64,000 nt of DNA, taken from the NCBI GenBank assembly GCA_936450465.1, contig OW388289.1:66338420-66402419 (forward strand), read 5' to 3'. How positions within the stretch are numbered: the first letter of the stretch is position 1; each line of letters begins with the position of its first letter. Origin of the DNA: Gibbula magus. Lineage: Eukaryota > Mollusca > Gastropoda > Trochida > Trochidae. Of this stretch, positions 11,091 through 22,922 are shown one piece after another. Both the position numbers and the translations under genes were made by a program. The notes beneath the pieces were generated by a model. It had not been told where the DNA came from. It did no database searches and saw only the letters and a list, made by a program, of their open reading frames with translations.

Positions 11091-12691
11091 ACATACAAGG
11101 GTACATGTAGCTTTCGAACACGTTCAACTGGAAGCAAACGGTTAACAATACAAGCTATATGTTATGTGGTATAGAACATGTACTTAAAATAAACAGTATT
11201 GGAAACCTTAATTATTAATGTATTGAGAGCAAAACGATTTCATTTGGCAAAGTTGTTAACAGCAAATTTAATCACTGATGATTAAACTATATAAAGAGCA
11301 CATTACGTACAAATCGCGACCCAAAACCATCAACTAGAAATCACAGTTTTCGCAAATAAAGCTGTCTATTACATGGGATAGAACATGTACATTCAGTTAC
11401 AAATTGAAAACCAGTATCATTGGGTTTTTTTTCGTGCAAATTATCATTAATTCCTTTTTTAACAACAAATGAAATGACTGATGAATAATATAAAATGGAA
11501 GACCACATTACTTGCAAATTGAGTTAAATGGTATAAGTAGAACATTTCTACGCAGATATATAATTCGACCTATTTTGGGCAGGAATTTATCAACGCTATA
11601 TACAACACTTTCAGTGAGCACATTAAGTGCTGGGTATATCGCTCTTAGGTTGAAACTCATGCAAACATTACACAATGAGGAGACTGGATGGATGTTATGG
11701 ACATTTTCCCGAAACTGTCATTAGCATGCATCAAAGTCTAGACAGGATATTTGCATATCTGCATGAAACTTATTCTGACTCACTGGATTTTGATGGAACA
11801 GACTGCGAACTACTTTCTGAATTGCGTCAAATTTAGAATATGTCATCGATCATTCTTGAAATATTTCTTTTGATAAAATATTGTGAAGGGATGGATAAAA
11901 TGATGGCAATAATGATAAGTGTTAAAATCCGTGAAAACAACAGAGCAGCTTAAAGGAAAATTTATTGTTGATAAATGCAATTTAGGAAATAAAATAAAAT
12001 AATGTTATTATATTGAAAGGATTTTAATAAGTTAAGCTTGTTATTAATCAGGTCGTGTGAATTTGAGTTGTTTTTCGTGAATAATGATTGCCTCGTGTTT
12101 GTATAATTCCTGAAATACTTGTAAGTTAACATCACTTCTAACAAACTCTGACTGTTTACAGGATTTACAATTCGTATTAAAAGTTTGTCATTTCTATACA
12201 GCGCGCATATCCATGTTCGACAGCATGGGAATGGCGCTTCATCATGTAATTATAACGCTAGTGTTGGAAAAAGTCACTCTGTTTTACATGCAACTCCCTA
12301 TAGAGTATACAGAGCAAAATGACACTAATGCGCTCCTTAAATACGCTGTAGCACTTTTATTTACATATTATGTTTATTTTTCAAATTTACAATTTATTAT
12401 TAAAGTGTATCGATATATTGGTACGTCAATGGGTCTCATTACACGACACGATAAGCCTTATCCATAGAAAATGGTTATCTGTATTCGAGGAAAATGGTGC
12501 GACGTATAGAGTGACAGTGGTGTGAAACTCATCAGTGTGAGAGGTAGATATGTAGATACCATGAGAATTTCAGAATTCAGACAGCAAGATGATTGACCAT
12601 TCCATCATAGTACCATATTTAAAACTCTACTCTACTGGTATTATATAATATATCATATATTATGTTCTCAGGGCCCTGTCGATTTGGTGAT

Positions 12692-12786
12692 ATTGACATT
12701 ATTTTTGTAATTTTGAAGTCTTAATTTTCGGCGGGGGATAATGTAACGTAAGTCAAATTTTTGAATTTATAACTTCAAAGGATCAT
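12692..12786. repeat. Truncated third copy of the tandem unit
   Basis: These 95 bp repeat the start of unit B (7363-7457) without a visible difference, then break off at GGATCAT and continue into unrelated sequence. The high-identity block shared by A and B therefore runs across the unit boundary. Confidence 0.9.
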
Positions 12787-13948
12787 CGTAACTGAGCCAT
12801 GTACATTCGTTTTAGAACTTTTTTTTATATATTTATTGTTTCGGGAGTGTTATCTAGCCATTGGTAACACTTATTTATTTTTCTCTGAGAGCAGTAAGAA
12901 AATCGTGCTACAGCGCCTTTAATGGTTCAAAATAGTTTCAGTTTTAACACAGATAAGGACGATGTATACCAGTACTGTTGAATGAACAGTGACACATTTT
13001 GGTTGCAGTCCAAGGGGATCGTGATTGATGTGCAGTTATGTCTCCACTCGTGTCACAGTTTGGGGAACTCTCCAGACTCTCTGTCAAACACGTCACATAT
13101 CAATTGATAAACACATTGTTCTTATAATACAGTACAGTACGGATTTACACTTGATCTACCTTTAAGTAAGTCATACTTAATGTGAACCCAAATATGCCTC
13201 AGGGTAGTATCATATAAACATTAGCGAAATACGTTTGAAGAACACGTGAACATGCTAACAATTTGCATAGTTTAACACTTTTAGAAACTTGTTATAAATT
13301 TACATTACATGTACGTCAATATGGGCAATGAGTGACACAGTACTGTTCATAGGAAAGATGTACTTGAAACTGTTTTGCTATAACTAGACTATCAAAGCCG
13401 TGAATGAACGTAATACTAGTTGATCAATATACACACATAACAACGAATGGGCTTAAATATAGCTGAACAATTGACAATTGAAGCCATGAATGGACATGCC
13501 AATAGTTACTGTTCATCAATTTAAGAACTTGAAATGGAAATATATCTTCAATTTAGCTTATATTGTTAAAGTTTACATAGGATATTATTAATAGAACACA
13601 TGAGACAAATAAATATATAATTTTGATATCGATGTTTTGGACATCACAACTCATGCATTTGTTCATGCTTCAGGATTAAACATGAGACTTGATTTACAGC
13701 GTTACACATTAAGATCCTTGGAGATATCTTTTGTAGGCAGTAGATTGTGAACAATGCCCAGTCACCGTCAACTACATGACATCACAATGCCTTTACATCA
13801 TCAAGCAATGACATCACAATGATATGACGTCATAAACATGATGACGTCACAATGCTATGACCTCACCACACTGGAAGTCATATGGCAGAGATGTGCTTAA
13901 ACGTAATAACTAATAAGAATGACAAATAGAATTTCACCTTCGTGTCTT
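12787..13948. other. Mostly featureless A+T-rich sequence with MITE remnant
   Basis: A right-end fragment of the MITE family of 62.9 kb (CGTGCTACAGCGCCTTTAA) lies at 12904-12922. At 13757-13870 a degenerate series of TGACATCACAATG-like motifs, some reading TGACGTCA, forms a loose tandem repeat. I see no gene. Confidence 0.5.
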
Positions 13949-14030
13949 TGATATCAAATATATCGACAACCCGTTAATAAAAGTAAACATTTGTAACTTT
14001 TATCAATTTGTGTTGATATATTTGATATCA
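13949..14030. repeat. Imperfect hairpin, ~35 bp arms
   Basis: TGATATCAAATATATC at 13949 is matched by GATATATTTGATATCA ending at 14030. Pairing continues inward to 'aataaaagt' / 'acttttat' around a ~10-base loop. This could be a fold-back element or a chance A+T-rich palindrome; the length favours an element remnant. Confidence 0.7.
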
Positions 14031-14606
14031 GAACAGACTTGGGTGAGGTTCTATATATGTACGAGATTGATTAGTGAACACTTGGCTGTCGTGTATCAAA
14101 ATACATTTAGGTTATGATATATCGACCCGAATTTTATGAAGTTATCTTATTTCCTATTTCAGCAGTATTAAATTTGATATTTTTCTCTTTTGTTTCATTT
14201 TGTAAATACTGAATTTAACGGATATTATTATTAACTTCAGAACAAATGTAGTCTTTTTCTAATACCCTTCAACACTTTTATCTCCAGAGAAGTTATTACA
14301 AATGTAAACTTGACTCGGATTTGCCAAAAGTGCATGTACATGTTGTATAATGAACGAAAAGAATCATATATCACCATGGAACAGTACATATGAACAGGAT
14401 ATGTCCACGAGAGACTTGACACTCCAATTTCCTAGCGTCAAGACACATCTCACATCTCTTGCCACTAGCACAAGAACCTGTCATCGTTCCAACTACATAT
14501 CGAAATGTAACATGTATGGTTTATGTCACTACCTTCGTTTTTTGTACGTCTACTTAAGAAATAAAGTTCGCCGTACCTCCCTTTATTTTGTAATAAAGTT
14601 TTACCC

Positions 14607-14669
14607 TGAACTAGTATAGCTAAAGCACGATGACGTTAGTCTGAGTACTTTGACGTAATACTAGTTCAG
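14607..14669. repeat. Short inverted repeat
   Basis: CTGAACTAGTAT and ATACTAGTTCAG form 12-bp perfect arms about 38 bases apart. The interior holds 'gatgacgttagt'. No function is evident. Confidence 0.6.
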
Positions 14670-15221
14670 AGGAAACTATACTATATTACAAAACAGTTTG
14701 GGGTACAGCAAACGTATTTCTTTTCTAAGATACCAAATGATCACATACAGGTAGCATTCTGCTTCTAATAATTTTGAAATAAAATTATTGTTTACATCAG
14801 TAATCCATAAATAGGGTAAACGGATGACTATTCCAGGTATAAGACCCACCCCTAAGATAAACATGATATTTCATTAGATTTGATATTTAAATTAAACTTT
14901 GTCATTGATTTATTATAGATATTGTTTTTCTTGTTAACTGCTTCATTGTTTTCACAAGAAAATAAACAATAAACACGGCTGGTTTAAAACACATTAGACT
15001 TTAAAACATCCATGTCCTGCAAGCATTTACTATCCATATATGAGTAATCACGTGACTAACAATCCAAAAATAATTATGGGTAGAGCTCGATCAAGTCGTT
15101 TACCATGGGCATACTTGATTACCATGGGACACCGGGGAACAGCGGAAACGTCATTCAATTGTTACGTCTTAAAACAATCTATACCTTTATTGTCTGATGA
15201 AGTACTTTTTTTTATTTCATT

Positions 15222-15668
15222 CAGGTTGATTAAAATCGACCTTGTTCCGAGGAATAAAATTTGCGAAATAATATATCTTTCGGGATACGAACAGGTTCTG
15301 TAGATTCCTCGCCACAAGGTCTGAGAACATCCCGTATAGGCGTGTGTTCGGAACCAGTTTAGCGCAGCCAAAGCCCAGTCAAAAATCTGACCAATCACAT
15401 CAAAGTTTTTAAACAGTCGCTGTTTTGAAAGCATTCGGAACATACAAAGGGATAGCTGTTTGGGGTTATCTGCCCCTAGCTTTTGCACCGAAAGCTTTTG
15501 GTGGGAGTCTTGTGATTGGTTTACTGAATTGCGTCAAAACATGGGAGGCTACGGGCTGTCACCAGACGGTTTGGCGTGGAAACCTCCGAACGATATGAGT
15601 TCGTATCCCATTAGATGCACTATTTTGCAATTTTTTTCCGCGGAATACCGTCGGTTTTAATCAGACTG
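15222..15668. mobile_element. Fold-back element with ~160 bp arms
   Basis: The left arm (about 15222-15405), read on the minus strand, aligns with the right arm (about 15508-15668) read on the plus strand. Shared stretches in order are GTGATTGGT, then 'acgggatgt' / 'acgggctgt', then 'cagaccttgtggcg' / 'cagacggtttggcg', then 'ttcgtatccc', and at the outer ends 'gattttaatc' / 'ggttttaatc'. The 100 bp centre is unique. It is clearly richer in G+C than its surroundings. The ORFs here on both strands are by-products of this symmetry. The class is unknown (fold-back or MITE). Confidence 0.8.
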
Positions 15669-18650
15669 TTATTTCATTGTTCTAACAGCTTTGCATATTA
15701 GAAATCTAAAACATAGTGATTTCACAGTTTAGAAAGCTTAAAAAGATTGAAGATTAATATATTCTTGTGTTGTGTATACTGTAAGAATTGTGTTCGATGC
15801 TACACAGACCTTCAGGGCAGGAACACACAGGCTTCGCTAGTTTCAGCCGGTTCCACCCAATGCATATCCACAATGGTGTTGTGCATATGATATACGAGAA
15901 ATATTATTGAGAGAAACTCCAAATCACCTTAAGACGTCACATTTAAACCAACGTGATATATCTAATATACGACTATGAAATCTAAGCATCATCATAGTGT
16001 TGGTGATTGAGCTGTATTCATGTTGGCAGCTAACAGACAAAAGTATTCACTAGTCATAGTGCAATACTTTTTAAATTAAACTAGTGAAAGATTTAGTACA
16101 AGTGATCGCTAAATACCTTTTATTTATGAAGTAATAATAAGGTAAAACAGTATATGTAGTTGCTATAATAGTAAATCAAGAAATGCAATGTCTAGACTTT
16201 TGTTCTACTTCTTTACATTCAAACCAACTTTTCTTATCCAATGACGATATATAGTGCTGTCTGTTTAAACATAAGTTAAATAAATCAGTATTAAGAGAAT
16301 AAGCTATTTACTGAACCAACAAGTCCGATTTCCATATGAAGAATATTTTTAGAATACAAAATTAATGATTAATCAATAGAACGTTTCTATATTGGCACTG
16401 TAACCCATCTGAATAATAGGGCATGTATCCTATTATCCCCAGAGGGGTCATTTGATTTTGTCCTAGTTAACGCTATTAACAGAACATTGATAGGTTATCA
16501 TTGACACAACGGGGGATCGGGAGAGAAGATTGACTCCTGTTATGAAATCATCATGTATAATATGAAATAATGGAATTAGGTTGCGTAGCAAGACATTAGG
16601 AATACCAGACATCTGATTCGCTGAATATTCCAAGTATGAAACAAAACTTCAGCTGGTCAGTCGCAGTCTCCTTTCCTTTTGGCAGTTATGGCATTATGCT
16701 TAAACAGATTTTAATGATGAAAACTCCCAGGGGTATAAGTTGAGAATATCGGAACAATTACCTGAAGCTATGGGTGAGCAAGGATTCACGTGGAATATAA
16801 GGATTGTCACAACTTTATATTTTGTTTTATTTGTCATTTTGTGAATCATGAATGTATTGTCGATTCAATACGAAAACAAATAAACATATTTTGACATTTG
16901 TTTATGCTTAATAAACAATAAATCTGTCAACTCAAAGAAGCTATTTAAACGTTCTGATAGGACATTCAGAATTCCACACCTGAAACGGAAACGTTTCCGT
17001 GACGTCACTAATTTCACCTGTATACACTGTTCATCAAATGGATATTACCCAACTCCCTTTAGGCACTTTATGTGATCAAAGGCATTTTGATGTTCATGTA
17101 CAAAGGCGTTATATAATGAGTGTAAACTTCTGATATTTATTTAGCCACTGACAATGAGCTCAGAATAAATAGTTTTACAGATAAAAATATGACATACATC
17201 TACCACATGATAAGACAGTTAATAGATCATTCGGATGTTCACCTTCCAACATTGCGTGAAAAAACACTGTATAATCTCTACATATTTGTCATACAAAACA
17301 TTAATGAATACATTTCAAAGGAGCAGTTTCAATCTGTGCTTCTAAAGATTTAATGTCGTATTGTCTGAATAGTGGGCGTATTTTGTAATTGTGTAGTTTT
17401 ATAACATTCTGCAGGTTCTTCAGTTTTCATCTTTTCATCATCAGTTTGTTGGTAAAATGATATTATTTACTGTAACACGTAATAAACAATTGGTTAATTA
17501 CAGGTCAGTGAAACATACATATAAACATACATGTTCATAATATTACATTCTGATTTGTATTCTTTATAACTTTCATTGGGTGTTGTATCCTGCAGTGAGT
17601 TCTGCCACAAATAACGTCAAATGGTCAGATTTTAGTTGTAAACAATCTCACTTCTTTCAATCATATCAGGATTTTTCATCCCGCCATTGATGAGAAAGGA
17701 TCGATTTTCCATTAGCAAATTAACCATAATTTAACGACATTCACTGCAATGATCAAATGACTTAATCACTGTGAAGTCATGTAATTACATGAGTAGTCCC
17801 ATACACCATGGCATTAATGACAGCTATGCCATTAAACCATCGCTATTTATATTAGTACATTAGTTCATTTTGTCGTCATGGTTGTATACGAGGCAATGCT
17901 AATAGAATACCACAGATTTGATGGTACGTATGTGAAACTCATATCCACCCTTGAATGTTGTATCGCATTTAGTGCTAAAATGTCTTGTTCTGGAAACCCG
18001 ATTTTGAAATTTACCATTATGTCTTTGCGTCCCAAAAATGCACGAGGATGTAGATAATTGAATGAGTCATTTCGTTTTCAAATACTTCAACCGAGTATTT
18101 TCTCTAAATATCAAGAGTAGTACTTTAAAATCAGCCACCATGTTGAAGAAGTATGGCCAACATCAATTACACAACTATCTATCAATATCTGAAAAGATCT
18201 TGTGGATTATTCTGAAGGAACGGTCATTACTGTCACTTCCCCATGTAATCTGATCAGTGCAATGAGATTGGCGTCAAAACGAAAATAAAAGACAGAACTA
18301 TTATACACAAGACACTAAGAACATCGACCCCTTTAAAAGGAAGCTTTGATTAACACGAGGGATATCAGCTATTGCAGCATGAAAAGATCAGAGAAGTGAA
18401 ATGTTTGAAAAGATTTAGATTACTTATTAATATCTGATTTTGTTTAATTTCGGAAATATGTTGATGATGAGGTTTTTGTTGATTGCTCATATACATTCCA
18501 ATTAACTGTTTATTTATTCAATGTTTTAAATGTAACTTGTGATATATTTTTTATGTCTAAGACTATTCTTCCTCTTTTTGGAGGATGTCATATCTTATGT
18601 ATAACCTCCTCACAATACGAGGATAAATAAATTATCAATTATTTAATTAA
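15669..18650. other. A+T-rich stretch without recognised genes
   Basis: Only short frames occur on both strands and no transposon ends are recognised. One composite site at 16982-17007 is described separately. Small ORFs such as 18062-18253 have no coding signature I can support. Confidence 0.5.
16982..17008. promoter_or_regulatory. Palindrome with ISRE-like and CRE-like sites
   Basis: ACGGAAACGTTTCCGT (16985-17000) is a perfect 16-bp palindrome. The sequence GAAACGGAAA (16982-16991) fits the ISRE core GAAANNGAAA, and TGACGTCAC (17000-17008) fits a full CRE. The two sites share one base. Their regulatory meaning is inferred from known animal consensus sites. No gene start is seen nearby. Confidence 0.3.
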
Positions 18651-18654
18651 ATAT

Positions 18655-19310
18655 GAATCGAAATTAATTCCGAAGAAACTAATGTGTCTACATAAAACTG
18701 GTTTTAATGAAATAAACTCTTGAAACCAATTCAAATGATCAAATATCATCTGGAACGAATAATATCGCTGCAACCACAAACACCGAACAGGTGTCCTGAT
18801 ATCATGAGCTGTATTAACGATGTCACTTGGACTCACTTTGCCAGTTTATTTCAAAGGAATTTTTCAAAACGAGTGGGTTGAAAGTTGAAAAGCCTTGTTT
18901 CAAAAACATTGATCATTGATAAATTGTGTAAATAGTGATTTGAAAAAGCATGATGTCGGATAAGATAAATGTTTGCATTTCCTCGACATCATGTTTGTGT
19001 TAAGGACTTGCCTCAAAGCAAATCAACTGGATTCCCCTTACCAATAAAAGAAAACACAGCTTGTTTCCACTTGAAATGAGAATTCTAGAAGCTTTGAGTG
19101 ATAGTCAATCATAACTAGAAAAACATACATTTGAAGAACTCTTCAATAGAATTTGTCTACAACTGGACGTTTTTCTCTAGGCTTTAAACGGATTGGTGTT
19201 TTGATATAAGTTTTAAAAGCATACAATGACAACATGTTGTAATGATGGAACATGATGACTACGATCTACAGATTTTCCGAAAAACAATTATACTTCAGGA
19301 GACCCAAATT
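18655..19310. repeat. Old diverged copy of part of the A/B unit
   Basis: It aligns in order with 2735-3425 of unit A. Shared stretches include 'taaactcttgaa', 'gatcaaat', 'gataaattgt', 'atgtttgcattt', 'agctttgagtgatagtcaatcataac', 'ctacaactggacgtttt' versus 'ctacaaacggacgtttt', and 'gctttaaacggattg'. Similarity is far lower than between A and B, so this duplication is older. Homology fades after 'tttccgaaaa' near 19280. Confidence 0.8.
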
Positions 19311-19708
19311 GAATGATAAAATATGTTTTATTAAGAAAAACATAGAACATGACAGAACGTGTCTTTCATGTCAACATGCTGAGATTCAGAAACGATGTTT
19401 GATCATATACAAGTGGAAAGATGTATGGTACACATTTCTAAAAATAAAGTTAACATATTGAAAGTCTTGTCTTTATCTAGTTGTTTGCAACGTCGAAGTA
19501 TGATATTGGTCAATGACCATCAACCATGGGTTCATCATAAAGAAATTTTAATACAATGGAGAATATTATTTCCCCAAACATGTAGATGAAAACAAATAGA
19601 TATATTTGAATGTGTTTTGTTTAAAGTTTTAAGTTTTTCATCAACAGCTTATGTTTACTTTGTATCCTGAAAATTTTATTTCCGTTGTCGGTTTTAAAGG
19701 CGCCCACA

Positions 19709-19942
19709 GAGTTGAACAAGTCATCTTTAACGAATTTCTTCGTACCGAAGTCGAACAGAAGTCATACAGTAGACACGTCTTGTCTGCTTCCTTCTGACCT
19801 CTTCCACCCCTCCCGACGTTTAATCACGGCCCAGTGTTTGGGATCTGACCCCTGTGTCTCTCAATGGAAGAAGATGTCAAGTTACATTGAGGACACTGTC
19901 CCTAAAAGGATTACACAGAGTGTGAATACATGTCTACATTAG
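19709..19942 (+). CDS. Possible terminal exon of a small cysteine-containing protein
   Basis: The frame is open from an acceptor-like CCCACAG|AG (ending 19708) to TAG at 19942. AATAAA follows at 19988, 46 bases after the stop. It encodes about 77 residues, including RRLITAQCLGSDPCVSQWKK. A paralogous stretch at 23246-23410 encodes RQLITSQCVECDPSVSQSWK, also at the end of a frame followed by AATAAA. The exon is less A+T-rich than its surroundings. The Cys pattern recalls the IL-17 cystine-knot region only loosely; the spacing does not fit, and I do not assign it. Upstream exons are not identified. The neighbouring 18.65-19.3 kb segment is a copy of part of the A/B unit. Confidence 0.35.
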   Translation, partial: ELNKSSLTNFFVPKSNRSHTVDTSCLLPSDLFHPSRRLITAQCLGSDPCVSQWKKMSSYIEDTVPKRITQSVNTCLH

Positions 19943-21299
19943 ATTTTGAATATTCTTTTTCCAAACTTAAAATGCATATGTATCCGAAATAAAGAGTATT
20001 TGTAAAGCGACTTAATTTATATGGCTAAAATAATCCTAGTCATGATCTAGTATTAACAAAGAGGTTCATTAAATGGACGAGTGAAATCATTACTTTAAAT
20101 AATAGTTTTAAGCAGCAGTTAGTTAAACTTCTTATAATTGATAAATGCAAACATATTCCGACGATATTAAAATAATTAAAATGCTAAATGACTTTCGAAA
20201 TTGCGTAAACATCCTATACTTCGTTAATTGATGCATCTCGCCAGTTTGTTATATTTGCAACAATTACGCGGTGATTAATCAGGTCTATATAAGTTGTTTA
20301 TAATCAAATCAGGAAATGAAAAATCTAGCCATTGTCTTCCGATAGATTCCAAAATAAGGCAATGCATAAACATATTTCACGAACAAGGAAAAGTCAATTT
20401 GCTGGATAACAATTTCATCTTGTGATATGAAACAACGCTATGAAACAATCCTGTCTGACGGAATAGAACGTTGTCAATTGTTGCATTGGTAGAGGATAAA
20501 ACTAGTCGTACATGTATATGACAAGTCATGGAAAAAATAAGTGTCTACATTTTAAGAGGACACTAAATTTTAATATATAACGAATTATGGACAATAAAGA
20601 AAATGTAATTACTGTTGTATAAGAATGTACTTGTACATGAAACATGATGTAATGCAAGTTCCTAAATTGACATATTCAATACAATCAAGCTTCCAGAAAT
20701 AGTCACACATGAAGCAATGGTTAGACCTTATATGCATACAAGACACGACCTGTGAGATATTTATGAGGCAATATTCCTTTTTTGCCAATTCGAGCATTAT
20801 TAAATCGATTGCATATTCATGACAAACAGTTAAGTAATACAGTTCATGTAATATTGCGAACAGAAAGAAACTCTGGAAAACATGAACCATTGAGAAACAT
20901 GAATGAAGGTTAACGATTTATTGGCGAATGTGTCACCCTCATGTAAAAAAATGTCTAGACTTGAAAACTTTCATACATAGTGTAACTCATTAATTTTCTT
21001 TCACTAGAATATGTTTCACCTCGATTTAGAAAACGATGTTGTTTGAAAAAAATGGATAAAAGTTCTTTTGAACTAAAACATACCGTAAAATTTGAAATGA
21101 AATGAGTAATGTGGTATGTATGCCATTAATCTGTTGGAAATATGTTAATATAATTAAATGCATGATTTCAAATGCCATAAGACACTACATACTGTCATGT
21201 TTTTAATTTCGGTCCATCGTTTTTCTCGGATGAAGAGAATATCTCACAATAGCGTTGTTTTCATAAAATGGTTAAGAACTATCCTGTGTCTTCTATTGA
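19943..21299. other. A+T-rich stretch without recognised genes
   Basis: The 93-codon minus-strand frame at 20609-20890 has no early hallmark of a protein family and lies in A+T-rich sequence. I see no repeats with clear ends. Confidence 0.45.
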
Positions 21300-21640
21300 G
21301 GAAACGTACTGAATCGACGTAGCGAACACATTATATGTGAGTGTTGGGACACTGCTCATATCAGGGAAACATTTTACCTTAATATTTCCATTTCTCAGGT
21401 TTTTACTCACTTCGGTGAACATCGCATTTTAGATTTTATAAAAGAAATTAATCTCTTTGATAAACTTTCTAAATCAGCTTTTAACAATCTTGTGATAACT
21501 TGCTGGTGTTTTTACGACCTTCGTGTCGTTTCATGTTTGCTTTTGCAAATATTTTTTAAATTGGGCAATTAACTTAAATTTCTCGCCGCAAATGGCTGCG
21601 ATACTGCGTTAAACAATAACTCACTCACTCACTCGGCGAA
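21300..21640 (+). mobile_element. 3' end of a LINE (ORF2 C-terminus plus tail)
   Basis: A frame of 90 codons without an ATG runs from 21300 to the TAA at 21572. It includes a Cys/His stretch CECWDTAHIRETFY, like the C-terminal zinc knuckle region of LINE ORF2 proteins. It continues with FGEHRILDFIKEINLF to a hydrophobic end. A short 3' UTR, 'gctgcgatactgcgttaaac', follows and ends in ACTC repeats at 21619-21634, a typical LINE tail. The 5' part is missing, as expected for a truncated insertion. The assignment rests on the combination of features; the clade is uncertain. Confidence 0.6.
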
Positions 21641-22340
21641 GCGATTGTCATATGGCAATTTCATATTTCCTTTCAGCAACATACGCACATGTAACCAGAA
21701 CCACGCTGTCATGTTTTGCATAAAACACGTCTCTGCGTTGATGATGTGACGTACTAAAGTGACACCTTTCACATTTGAAAATCGTTGATAAATGTATTAT
21801 ACTCGCCACTCAATATTTGTTAATGGTTCTGATTTTTAGAATGAATTTGGTTATTCAGAGAACACGGGCTGTGATCTTCTGATTTGAACTGTTGTTCAGT
21901 GTCCTAACATATACAAATAACATACATTAATTAAATCAACACGATATCCATATGTCATATGTATTTTACTTATCCCTTCTTAATACTATTTTATATGCTT
22001 AAGTTTTAAAAGTTTAAGAATCAACCTTCATAGATGATTCAATAATGCATAGCTACCTTTTTGTAAATTGTTCTTGCCTTTCAGTGTGTCGCCATACTGA
22101 TAAAAACAGTATGGCATAGCCACTTGAAGGTAATTTCCTTTCCAGGAAAATGTTTCGGAATTTAAAAAAGGTCTCCGGAAATTGACAATGTTAGCCCGTA
22201 TCCCGTGTTGTCAAAATAAGACAAATAGAAAAAAGTTCGACATAATAGTCGAAATAGATATCCCTCAAGGGATTATATATAATCCTGTATCTTAACCGTT
22301 CTGACAAATGAACAAAGTACACTTCTTACAAGTATCATAT
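21641..22340. other. A+T-rich stretch with a small perfect hairpin
   Basis: GCCATACTG at 22091-22099 and CAGTATGGC at 22107-22115 form a 9-bp perfect stem with a 7-base loop. The rest shows no gene or repeat I can support. Confidence 0.5.
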
Positions 22341-22358
22341 CGGATCATTTTGTCGCCT

Positions 22359-22378
22359 GGAATTCTCGCGAGAATTCC
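22359..22378. promoter_or_regulatory. 20-bp perfect palindrome containing TCTCGCGAGA
   Basis: GGAATTCTCGCGAGAATTCC is a perfect palindrome with two CpGs, in otherwise A+T-rich DNA. TCTCGCGAGA is a known core promoter motif at many vertebrate housekeeping genes; its role in molluscs is not known to me. It lies about 550 bp upstream of the exon candidate at 22923. A promoter role is inference. Confidence 0.3.
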
Positions 22379-22922
22379 CGGCATGTAACAATACATGTGT
22401 ACACATTGTCCCCTCTCTCAATTGTGAAGGGACCGGTGTGAATATCCTCTGATACAGGCAGCCGCACTCACATCTCGCCCACTGTTTCAACCACCACGAG
22501 ATGACATGTTTTGTACAATATCTTCAAACATTTATCAAGCTTAGTATTAAGCATCGTTGCCCAAATGCACTTAATTTATAGAGCGATTCAACTCATGTTC
22601 CGTTTAAACATACGTGTATGCTTTCATGTATATGTTACTGCAGAACAGTGCGTATGAAAAAACATAATCTCAAAGAACCTTTGTTAAATATATACGTCTA
22701 TATTTTGCTTAAGAATAAAGGCCTGATCTACTGCAAATTGTCATAAAAAAAAGATTCACAAACATTTTCGCGAGAGTCAGTGTTATGTAACAGAGGCTGG
22801 ATATATGTAAGATTGCAAACGTGAAGCATTTCAAAAGTCCGACGTACAAGTCGCGTTTAAAATGTGATGATGATGGAATAATCTTTGACTATATATTAAC
22901 CTATTCCTCGTTTTTGATGCAG

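Larger units (their letters stand above)
7363..12691. repeat. Tandem duplication, unit B (5.3 kb)
   Basis: This is the head-to-tail copy of the 4.9 kb unit at 2467-7362. The extra length is explained by a 328 bp SINE plus its 7 bp target duplication, and by an ~88 bp block at about 9152-9240 that unit A lacks. Its last ~1.5 kb matches A with only an isolated substitution seen (7273 versus 12602). Confidence 0.93.
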
